DNA from: Sphingobacteriales bacterium
GTDB taxonomy: Bacteria > Bacteroidota > Bacteroidia > Chitinophagales > UBA2359
Reading direction: 5' to 3'
Length of the DNA stretch: 64,000 nucleotides
NCBI GenBank assembly: GCA_016711295.1
Contig: JADJTE010000011.1
Location: 62,001-126,000, forward strand
Shown here: positions 49,957 through 57,953 of the stretch, one piece after another
How the letters are laid out: each line of letters starts with the position of its first letter
Position numbering within the stretch: position 1 is the first letter of the stretch
The notes under the pieces: model-generated
The model's input: only the letters and a program-made list of their open reading frames with translations
Databases searched by the model: none
What the model was told of the DNA's origin: nothing
Translations under genes and position numbers: made by a program

Positions 49957-52131
49957 ATGGACGGAAAGAGCCTCGATATTACCGCAGAACGCATAGCCCA
50001 ATTGAAGGCTATGCTGCCCGATGTCTTTTCAGAAGACAAAATTGACCTCCAACGCCTAAAACAGGCATTGGGCGAAGATACTTTCGTGCAGGGCGAGCAT
50101 TACGAACTCTCCTGGGCGGGAAAAACGGAAGCCCGAAAAGAAATACAAAAACAAACCACCGCCACGCTTATCCCCAGTACAGACGCAATTAATCGCGTCT
50201 CAACGTGGGCGGGAAAAACGGAAGCCCGAAAAGAAATACAAGAACAAACCACCGCCGCGCTTACCCCCAGTACAGACGCAATTAATCGCGTCTCAACGTG
50301 GGCGGGAAAAACGGAAGCCCGAAAAGAAATACAAGAACAAACCACCGCCGCGCTTACCCCCAGTACAGACGCAATTAATCGCGTCTCCACAAATAATAAT
50401 TTCTGCCCGCATATATTCATCGAAGGCGAAAACCTCGAAGTGCTGCGCACCCTGCAACGCGCCTACTTTGGCAAGGTAAAGATGATTTACATTGACCCGC
50501 CCTACAACACGGGCAGCGACTCTTTTGTCTATCCCGACGACTATACCGAAAGGCAGGACGAGTACAAAAAGCGCACAGGCATCAGCGACAGCGAGGGATT
50601 TCTCAACAAACAAGACCTCTGGCGCAAAAATGTGAAGGAAAACGGGCAGTTCCATTCCGTTTGGCTCTCTATGATGTATCCGCGCCTATACCTCGCCCGA
50701 AACTTGCTGCGCGAAGACGGGGTGATTTTCATTTCTATTGACGACAATGAAGCCGCTAATTTGAAATTGTTGTGCGATGAGATTTTTGGAGGGGATAATT
50801 TTGTGGCGAATGTTGCCGTAATTGTGAAAACAGAAGGTCGCAGGTATGGGATTTTTGCAAAAACACACGAAAATATTTTAATTTACTCAAAGAACTACGC
50901 ATTGTTTGAGGAGACTGCTAATGAGATAGAAGTCGAGGGAAAAGAGTTTTCATACCAAGATGAATTTGGCGGTTACAACCTACAAGAATTACGTAATCAA
51001 AACACAAGAGCATTTAATTCTTTAAATCGCCCTAATTTACGCTACCCCTTTTATGTCGATTTATCAAGTGCCAATAAAGATGGATTTTGTAACGTGAGTG
51101 TTGAAAAAAAAGTATCCTTTGAAGAAGTTTATCCATTAGTAGTAAATGGATTAAAAAGTGTTTGGCGCTGGGGAAAACAAAAATCGAAAGAGAACGAAAA
51201 GCATGATCTAATTGCTAGAAAAGGAACAGATGGGGTCATTAGAATTTATCAAAAATATCGCAAATTGACCGAAAGTCCAAAAACAGTTTGGTTTGATAAA
51301 AAATATATTTCAAACAAAGGAACGAAGGAAATTCAAGAACTGATAGGAACTGGGGTATTTGATTTTCCTAAACCAGTTGAGTTAATCGCTAATTGTTTAA
51401 GAATTGCAACAGGTCCCTCCGATCTCATCCTCGACTTTTTCGCCGGTTCCGGCACCACCGCCCAAGCCGTTTTAGAGCTAAACGAGGAGGACGGCGGCAA
51501 CCGTAGGTTTATTTGCGTACAGATGCCTGAAAAAACGGAGGAAGGCAGCGAGGCGCACAAAGCGGGCTACAAAACCATTGCCGACATCACGCAAGCCCGC
51601 ATCCGCAAGGTGATAGAAAAGATAGAAAAAGAACGCCAAGCAAAAGCCGCCAAAGCAAATGGCGAGTTGTTTGGCGCAAACGTAGAGACGCGATTCATCG
51701 CGTCTCTACCAGCGGGGTACAGGTCATTCAAATTGGCGGCGAGCAATTTCAAGCAGTGGAACAAATATGTGCAAAGCGAGGAAGAAATATTGCAACAATT
51801 GGAATTGTTCGTACAAAGCCAACACGAGGACAGTTTGCCCGAAAATATGCTGTGCGAGTTGATGCTGAAATCTGGTTTTGAATTGACCACGCCCGTCGAG
51901 CGCATATCGGTCGGCGAAGAGGCGCGACCTATCGCGTCTCTATACAACGTCGCCAACAATCGGCTTTGGGTGTTTTTTGACAAATATTCGCAAGCGGTCA
52001 AAAAGCGGATTTTGGAAGCGAAGCCCGAAAGGTTGATATTTTTAGACAGTTGTTTTGACGGAGACGATGTGGCGATTACCAATTTACAGTTGGAATTGCG
52101 GGAGCATGGGATTGATTTGACGATTATTTAA
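49957..52131 (+). CDS. mod: Type III restriction-modification methyltransferase (Mod)
   Basis: The 724-residue adenine methyltransferase has DPPYNTG (about residue 180; catalytic DPPY) before FFAGSGTT (about 495; AdoMet-binding), the beta-class order of type III Mod subunits. The N-terminal WAGKTEARKEIQ and FIEGENLEVLRTLQ are family hallmarks. Between them a 31-residue unit is triplicated in frame (50113-50391). Further palindromes inside the gene encode VETRFIASL and similar peptides. The stretch 50770-51420, between the two catalytic motifs, is more AT-rich than its surroundings and probably carries the target-recognition domain. ATG 49957 is the family start. mod is followed by a RAYT gene and then res. 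Confidence 0.93.
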   Translation: MDGKSLDITAERIAQLKAMLPDVFSEDKIDLQRLKQALGEDTFVQGEHYELSWAGKTEARKEIQKQTTATLIPSTDAINRVSTWAGKTEARKEIQEQTTAALTPSTDAINRVSTWAGKTEARKEIQEQTTAALTPSTDAINRVSTNNNFCPHIFIEGENLEVLRTLQRAYFGKVKMIYIDPPYNTGSDSFVYPDDYTERQDEYKKRTGISDSEGFLNKQDLWRKNVKENGQFHSVWLSMMYPRLYLARNLLREDGVIFISIDDNEAANLKLLCDEIFGGDNFVANVAVIVKTEGRRYGIFAKTHENILIYSKNYALFEETANEIEVEGKEFSYQDEFGGYNLQELRNQNTRAFNSLNRPNLRYPFYVDLSSANKDGFCNVSVEKKVSFEEVYPLVVNGLKSVWRWGKQKSKENEKHDLIARKGTDGVIRIYQKYRKLTESPKTVWFDKKYISNKGTKEIQELIGTGVFDFPKPVELIANCLRIATGPSDLILDFFAGSGTTAQAVLELNEEDGGNRRFICVQMPEKTEEGSEAHKAGYKTIADITQARIRKVIEKIEKERQAKAAKANGELFGANVETRFIASLPAGYRSFKLAASNFKQWNKYVQSEEEILQQLELFVQSQHEDSLPENMLCELMLKSGFELTTPVERISVGEEARPIASLYNVANNRLWVFFDKYSQAVKKRILEAKPERLIFLDSCFDGDDVAITNLQLELREHGIDLTII
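50113..50391. repeat. 93-bp in-frame tandem repeat in mod, three copies
   Basis: Units start TGGGCGGGAAAAACGGAAGC at 50113, 50206 and 50299, an exact period of 93 bases (31 codons). Copies 2 and 3 are essentially identical; copy 1 differs at a few bases. Each unit combines the normal WAGKTEARKEIQ segment of Mod with a REP-like palindrome near its end (50181-50200, 50274-50293, 50367-50386). Copy-number change would alter protein length without losing the frame. Confidence 0.95.
51682..51709. repeat. REP-like palindrome inside mod
   Basis: Thirteen-base arms GTAGAGACGCGAT and ATCGCGTCTCTAC flank a two-base centre. It is in frame and encodes VETRFIASL within the C-terminal region of Mod. A decayed copy lies at 51919-51942 (encoding ARPIASLY). 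Confidence 0.9.
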
Positions 52132-52142
52132 ACCACATAGTC

Positions 52143-52724
52143 ATGGAAAAATGGAAGGGTTTATATCGCATTCCGTCGGCACGTGCGTCGTGGTGGAATT
52201 ATGCCGACGAAGGGGCGTATTTCATTACCGTTTGTACCGAAAGCCGCGTGCATTATTTTGGACAATGCAAAGACGGCAAAATGCGGCTGTCAATAATGGG
52301 TGTAATTGCGCAGGGTTTGTGGTACGAGATTCCGAACCAATTTGATTATATCCGATTGGGCGCATTCGTCGTGGTGCCCAATCATATCCACGGGATATTG
52401 ATATTGGAAACGCCCGACCACGACCGCGACCACGTAGAGACGCGATTAATCGCGTCTCTACCGTCGTCCAAATCACCGTCCGATTCATCGAACGGCGGCG
52501 GAATAACGGGGGACAAAAATCCGATGTTGAACGACAATATTTCGCGTGTAATACGATGGTATAAAGCGCGTTGCACCCATGACATTAGGACGATTCACGC
52601 CGATTTTGGGTGGCAATCGCGATTTTGGGACAATATCATCCGAGATGAAAATGCCTATTTACGGATTAGCAATTATATTCAAACGAATCCATTGAATTGG
52701 GATAAAGACAAATTCTTCGAATGA
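52143..52724 (+). CDS. REP-associated tyrosine transposase (RAYT, Y1/HUH family)
   Basis: The 193-residue HUH endonuclease starts with the 'YFITVCTESR' strand, carries the HUH motif VPNHIHGIL (about residues 79-84), and ends with the YIQTNPLNW motif conserved near the C-terminus of RAYTs. RAYTs nick and join single-stranded DNA at REP palindromes and are domesticated transposases. The gene sits between mod and res, starts 11 bases after mod, and overlaps res by 4 bases (ATGA). It contains its own perfect 28-bp palindrome at 52434-52461, encoding VETRLIASL. A RAYT as the middle gene of a restriction operon is unusual. Confidence 0.9.
   Translation: MEKWKGLYRIPSARASWWNYADEGAYFITVCTESRVHYFGQCKDGKMRLSIMGVIAQGLWYEIPNQFDYIRLGAFVVVPNHIHGILILETPDHDRDHVETRLIASLPSSKSPSDSSNGGGITGDKNPMLNDNISRVIRWYKARCTHDIRTIHADFGWQSRFWDNIIRDENAYLRISNYIQTNPLNWDKDKFFE
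52434..52461. repeat. Perfect 28-bp REP-like palindrome inside the RAYT gene
   Basis: The arms GTAGAGACGCGATT and AATCGCGTCTCTAC are fully complementary with no loop. It encodes VETRLIASL in frame, between the HUH motif and the C-terminal half of the transposase. Confidence 0.95.
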
Positions 52725-55440
52725 AAATACAATTCGATAGCAGCCAAAATTATCAACTTGCCGCCGTGCAATCGGTGGTGCGCCTGTTCGAGGGGCAACC
52801 TTTGAGCGATGACCATTCTGTAGCGACGCGATTAATCGCGCCGCTACAGTCGTCATCTATTGAATTTACGGAGCGTGGCATTGGCAACAGGCTCGTTTTG
52901 TCCGATGAGCAGTTGTTGGAGAACATTCGCAAAGTGCAGCGGGACAATGGTTTGCCGCCTTCTCAACAATTGGAAACGGCGAAATATGACAAAGGCGCAA
53001 TCCCGCTCAATCTGACCATTGAAATGGAGACGGGAACGGGCAAGACCTATACTTTTTTGCGGACGATGTATGAACTCAATCGGGTTTATGGCTTCAAAAA
53101 TTTGTAATTGTCGTGCCGAGCGTCGCCATTCGAGAAGGCACGATAAAAAACCTGCAAATCACGCACGAGCATTTTCAGGGCTTGTACGGCAAGCCGCCCA
53201 TCAATTTTGTGTTATACGACAGCGGCAAATTGACGGGGCTGCGAAACTTTGCCACGTCCAACGCCATTCAAATTTTGGTCATCAATATTGACAGTTTTAC
53301 GAAAGACAGCAATATCATCAACACACTTCGGGAGACGGGTGTGCGACCGATTGAGTATATTCAATCTACTAACCCGATTGTGATTGTGGACGAACCCCAA
53401 AACATGGAAACCGATATGCGCAAGGCAGCCATTCACAACCTCAATCCACTTTGTACGCTGCGATATAGTGCCACACACCGCAACCTCTACAATCTGCTGT
53501 ATTCGCTCAATCCCGTGCAGGCTTATGATTTGGGATTGGTCAAACAAATTGAAGTGGACGGCATCACGAGCGACAACAATTATAATGCAGCCTTTATTCA
53601 GTACAAAGGCGTGACCAACGAAAAATCAAATTACAAGGCAAAAATTACTATATTCGTCAATGAAAGAGGTGGCGTGAAGCAAAAGGAGTTCAAAGTAGGC
53701 TTGGGCAAAAAAGATAACAACGATTTGTATGCTCTTTCAGGCGGCAGAGATGTGTATAAAGATTATTTGCTGACCACGATAGACCGCGAAAACGGCTGCA
53801 TCGAGTTCAACAACGGCGTGAAGATATACGAAGGCACTACGCAGGGCGGCTTGACCGACGAAGTGATAAAGTTCCAAATCGAGCGGACGGTGAAGCACCA
53901 TTTTGACAAACTCAAAAAACTGAAAGGCCAGCAAATCAAGGTGTTGTCCCTGTTTTTCATTGACCGGGTTGCCAATTATCGGGAATACGACGAAGGCGGC
54001 AAGCACACAAAAGGGAAGTTCGCGCTTTGGCTTGAAGAAGCCTTCGCCCAACAACAGAAAAAGCATCCCAATCTGACACCCTTTGAAGCCGAACAGGTGC
54101 ACAACGGCTATTTTTCGGCGGACAAAAGCGGGAAAGGCAAGGAGAAAAAAGAAGTTTGGACGGACACCAAAGGCACGACCGCCAAAGACGACGACACTTA
54201 CAGCCTGATAATGAAAGAGAAAGAGCGGCTTTTGGGTTTGGAGGAGCCTTTACAATTCATCTTTTCCCATTCTGCCCTGCGGGAAGGTTGGGACAACCCC
54301 AATGTTTTCCAGATTTGCACCCTGAACGAAAGCAAAAGCGACCTCAAAAAACGTCAGGAAATCGGGCGGGGCTTGCGTTTGCCCGTCAATGCCGACGGGG
54401 TTCGTGTCCAAGACAAGCGGACAAATGTATTGACGGTCATAGCCAACGAAACATACCAAGACTTTTCGGAAGCCTTGCAACGAGAAATAGAAGAAGAGAC
54501 CAGCGTAGAGTTTAAAGACAGAATTAAAAATGCAAGAGACAAAGCTACTATTCGGTGCAGCAAAGAATTGACGCTGGAAAATTTTCCTTTGTTGTTCGAG
54601 ATTTGGGAGCGCATCAGCCACAAAACCCGCTATTCGGTAGAATACGACAACGACGAATTGATAGCCCGCACGGTAGCCATACTGAAAGATTTTACCAAAG
54701 TGCCGCTCACCAAACGCCCGATGCTGGAAAGCAGGACGGGTCGGATCTTAATCACCACCGAAGGGGTTGAGGGGCAGGTAACAGATACTCAAATTCGATA
54801 TGTCGCGGGCGTTAGTTACCAAATGCCCGATATTTACGGCTATATCCAAAGCCGTATAGATGTCAGCCGAAAAACGGTGTTTGAGGTACTGAAACAGTCT
54901 GGCAGGATTGGCGAGTTGGTTATTAATCCTCAACTGTTTTTAGACAATGTTGCGGATACGATAAAAAGAGTAATGCAGAGCCTTTTGGTGGACGGCGTAA
55001 AATATGAGCGGATAAACGGACAGCAATACGAAATGCGCTTGTTTGACATGGAAGAAATAGAAACCTACTTGTCCAACTTGTTCGAGGTGACAAGACAGGA
55101 TAAAACGGTTTTCAATTACATTCCGATTGATAGCAATATTGAAAGCAAATTTGCCAAAGACTGCGAGGCTGATGAAAACGTAAAGTTCTTCTTCAAACTG
55201 CCGAGAGGCTTTAAAATACCTACGCCAATAGGCAACTACATTCCCGATTGGGCGGTCGTGCTGGAAATGGACGGAACGCCCAAAGTCTATTTTGTCGCCG
55301 AAACCAAAGGCACGTTGAACAGCCAATTGCTACGGGAATTGGAGCGCATGAAAATAGAATGTGGTGCCAAGCATTTTGCCGTACTCAAACCTTTGGGAGC
55401 CGAGTACAGAATGGCGGTCACTGCGAGAGATTTGTACTAA
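52721..55440 (+). CDS. res: Type III restriction enzyme Res subunit, one frameshift
   Basis: This is the ATP-dependent helicase-nuclease that cuts DNA with unmethylated Mod sites. Walker A is METGTGKTYTF (about residue 103) and the DEAD-type motif is IVDEPQNMET (about 222). Later motifs are FSHSALREGWDNP and QEIGRGLRLPV (about 549). The C-terminal PD-(D/E)xK nuclease is seen in IPDWAVVLE...VYFVAETKG. One base is missing in the A run 53096-53100; adding it gives YGFKKFVIVVPSVAIREG. Total is about 906 residues. Codons 33-43 contain an in-frame palindrome (52818-52849) encoding VATRLIAPL. Translation is coupled to the RAYT gene. Confidence 0.93.
52818..52849. repeat. REP-like palindrome inside res
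   Basis: A near-perfect inverted repeat, CTGTAGCG...CGCTACAG at the edges with the shared core CGCGATTAATCGCG. It is in frame and encodes VATRLIAPL near the N-terminus of Res. Confidence 0.9.
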
Positions 55441-55718
55441 AACATTGAAAATGAACAGCAATTTCCGCTTTAAATAATTTACGTTATATAATACGTTGAG
55501 AATGAACGGTTTGATTTTATTAATAAAATTGTAATAAAAAATTTACGATTTTATAACTCGCTTGCTATTAATAGAATACGAATTGTTAAATTTTAATAGC
55601 GGAAATTGCTGGAAAATGAATGAACTAAACCAAAAAAATAGCAGAGAATCAGCAATTTCAGCTTTAGCAAATCTATGACAAAGTAAGGGATATTTTTTGT
55701 TATCGCATAAGTTTATCC

Positions 55719-55928
55719 GTAACTATTTAGGTATTGCGCTCTGTGTGCAGATTTTGCGCATTTGGCAGTATTTCTATACCTTTTTTGTCACTCACTCATC
55801 TATTATCGCTTTGTAGTGCCTATTCTTCCAGGGCGAACGCATTAAAAAAGCAAACTTGCCTATTTAAATGAACTACTACGCTTAATTTGAAGTCTAATTT
55901 TTTTGCCCCTTATATGGGCAGCCCTCAA
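55719..55928. repeat. Family C repeat, copy 1 (one end clear)
   Basis: Starts GTAACTATTTAGGTATTGCG and matches, in opposite orientation, the right end of the element at 56360-56768 for about 90 bases (through GTCACTCACT). The far end is not recognisable. From the res stop at 55440 to this point, 55441-55718 is AT-rich and shows a short direct similarity (GAAAATGAACAGCAATTTC / GAAATTGCTGGAAAATGAA) but no gene. Confidence 0.65.
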
Positions 55929-55944
55929 GAATAGCTATTTCTAA

Positions 55945-56266
55945 TGGTCCGATTTTTAAGTTTTGAGTATTAATTCTGCCTATCATGTATCCATTCCCAA
56001 GCGTTAAGACTTAGGAAATAGCGTTAGATAATTGAGATATTAGTTCAAGAACTCCCTCTAAGCTCCTCAAAGAGGGGGAATTTATACAAGATATAATTTA
56101 CTGATTATCAATAATTTATGATAAATTTAAAAAAGCATTTAATGTATGTTATCTTTAAAATGCCGTAGGCATATTATAGCAGTAACATCTAACAGACACA
56201 AGCCTGAGCATACCGTAGGCATGAAAATCGTGTAAGGTAAGTGTATAAAACTTAAAAATCATACCA
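55945..56266. repeat. Family D element, copy 2
   Basis: A 322-bp element with terminal inverted repeats TGGTCCGATTTTTAAG and TGGTATGATTTTTAAG (read inward from each end), flanked by CTAA on both sides. It matches 31715-32037 along its length. It is inserted inside a family A copy, whose interior continues on each side (TATTTCTAA before, TCGAATATGC after). It has no coding capacity, so it is a non-autonomous element. Confidence 0.9.
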
Positions 56267-56353
56267 CTAATCGAATATGCAGCGATGTCGGGCATTATTA
56301 GATAGATATTGCCCATTACCCCATACCCAAAACCCCATACCCTAAATAGTTAC
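56267..56353. repeat. Family A repeat, copy split by family D
   Basis: The remaining part of a reverse-oriented family A copy, running from TAATCGAATATGC to the terminus CTAAATAGTTAC. Confidence 0.85.
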
Positions 56354-56359
56354 CATTTT

Positions 56360-56768
56360 GTAACTGTTTAGGCTATGCGCCTTTTATTTCGACTCCTGTT
56401 TGTAGGTCGCATTTATTCTTCGCCCTTATTTTGCTCGCGTTAAAAAATGCGTAATGTTGTTCGACCTTGCTCACAAGGCGTGGCTGTTTCCTAAATCCAC
56501 AGCGACAACTCTAAATGTGCCTACGAAGCCCCGTAAGAACTTCGCCTTGGATTTAGGCACGCCTGTAATGGAGTATTTTAGCGAAAGCAAAATTCAGGCT
56601 TGACTTTTTTTTTGCTTCTTCATCCCCATTAAAGGGGATTGTGTCAAGACAAAAAAAAGAAGAAACAGCACTACAAAGCAACAATACGCAAGTGAGTGAC
56701 AAAAAAGTTATAAAAATACTGCCAAATGCGCAAAATCTACACGCAGAGCGCAATGCCTAAATAGTTAC
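56360..56768. repeat. Family C repeat, copy 2
   Basis: A 409-bp segment bounded by GTAACTGTTTAGGC and GCCTAAATAGTTAC. Its right part repeats family C copy 1 in reverse. A 66-residue open frame inside it (56553-56753, minus) is low-complexity and probably not a gene. Confidence 0.75.
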
Positions 56769-56776
56769 ACCATTTT

Positions 56777-57169
56777 TTAATCCTTTCGCCGATACACACG
56801 GTCTTCTATCCGAACGAGCTGGTGTTTAGTATCTACGGCTACGGGTAGGTGGTTGTGATGTACGAGTTTATCGCCCTCGATATGGTATAGTTCTACGATA
56901 AGCAGGTTTTCAATTTCTCTCAAAATGCGGTATTTGCCATTGCTATGCAAGGGTGGGTTGGCATTGATGCTAAATTGTAGGTCGGGCGTAAATTGGTATT
57001 CTATCTGCCATGGTTCGCCTTCGGGCGATATGCCCTTGCGTTGCCAAATGCCTTGTATAAATTGGGCGTGTTTGACATAGCGTTTTCGGTCGAACCCTAT
57101 CATATAGGCAATAAAAATGACGATGGCGGCAGCCAAGTTCATCAAAAAAAGATAACTGTACAGGGGCAT
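56777..57169 (-). CDS. Small membrane-anchored hypothetical protein
   Basis: One N-terminal membrane helix (YLFLMNLAAAIVIFIAYMIGF) is followed by a beta-rich domain of about 100 residues (GIWQRKGISPEGEPWQIEY, FSINANPPLHSNGKYRILRE, LIVELYHIEGDKLVHHNHL). The 'Y-x-F-x-x-D...G-x-Y' layout resembles lipocalin-like or DUF-type sensor domains, but no family is recognised. Confidence 0.6.
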   Translation of the reverse strand: MPLYSYLFLMNLAAAIVIFIAYMIGFDRKRYVKHAQFIQGIWQRKGISPEGEPWQIEYQFTPDLQFSINANPPLHSNGKYRILREIENLLIVELYHIEGDKLVHHNHLPVAVDTKHQLVRIEDRVYRRKD

Positions 57170-57320
57170 AGCAAAACGGGGGTAATAGAGGCAAAAAGAT
57201 GGCGCGTAGCCTCGCGCAGAAAGTATTTTTTTCTCGCCGCCTTATGAATGTGGTGTATTTGGCAGGCATATTGCTATCTTGCGAGCGGTTGTTTCATGTG
57301 TATCGCGTATTAATGATATA

Positions 57321-57367
57321 CACTACCCGCGTACACTAAGCATAATACTTGGTGGGCGCGGGTAGTG
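57321..57367 (-). terminator. Hairpin after the acn-tdk operon
   Basis: An 11-bp stem CACTACCCGCG/CGCGGGTAGTG lies 22 bases past the tdk stop codon. No clear T tract follows, so termination efficiency is uncertain. Confidence 0.55.
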
Positions 57368-57388
57368 CAGCCATAGTAGAGGCATTAT

Positions 57389-57953
57389 CTAAGCGTGTTC
57401 GGTATAGCAAACTCGGCACCGCGCTTCGTAGCGGTCGGTCGAGCCGAGTTCGATTTGGGCGTGGCTATCAGTGGCAGGTCGGCGGTAGGAGTGGGTAGCC
57501 AATTGCCCACATTTGACACAAATAGCGTGCAATTTGGTGATATATTCGGCAACAGATAGCAAGTAGGGCATTGGTCCGAAGGGTTTGCCCAAATAATCCA
57601 TATCTAAACCCGCTACGATGACGCGCGTACCGTGTAGGGCTAATCGCTCGCAGACATTAGTTAGGTCGAGGTCAAAAAATTGGGCTTCGTCTATACCGAC
57701 CACATCGATATTGGCAGATAAATCCCAAATATCGGCAGCGCGTTGGAGGGCAAGGAGGCGATGCTATTGGCATCGTGCGCACGATTTTTTGCGTATCGTA
57801 TCGGGTGTCAATAGCGGGTTTAAAGATGCGGACGCGCTGATTGGCTATTTGGGCGCGTTTGAGGCGGCGTATCAGTTCTTCTGTTTTGCCCGAAAACATC
57901 GAACCGCACACCACCTCAATCCAGCCCTTTCTGGCTTGTGGTTCTAAGAACAT
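57389..57953 (-). CDS. tdk: Thymidine kinase, two frameshifts
   Basis: The N-terminal P-loop IEVVCGSMFSGKTEELIRR, the Walker B/lasso region VVGIDEAQFFD, the LDMDYLGKPFGPM segment and zinc-binding cysteines (CVKC...CRVC) identify type II thymidine kinase of the salvage pathway. Two single bases are missing, near 57752 and 57775-57782; restoring them gives IVAHDANSIASLALQRAADIWDL and the normal length of about 188 residues. ATG 57951-57953 overlaps the aconitase stop codon (TAATG), so translation is probably coupled. Confidence 0.88.

Noticed and set aside
50113..50391. CRISPR-like array
   Set aside because: The repeats are directly adjacent with no unique spacers, are in frame with mod, and no cas genes are nearby. 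They are a tandem coding repeat.
49957..55440. Prophage or integrative element carrying the restriction system
   Set aside because: No phage structural, integrase or conjugation genes are visible around it, and no flanking attachment repeats were found.
56553..56753. 66-residue ORF inside the family C repeat
   Set aside because: It lies wholly within a repeat, its translation is cysteine/phenylalanine-rich and unlike a known protein, and the other family C copy does not preserve it.
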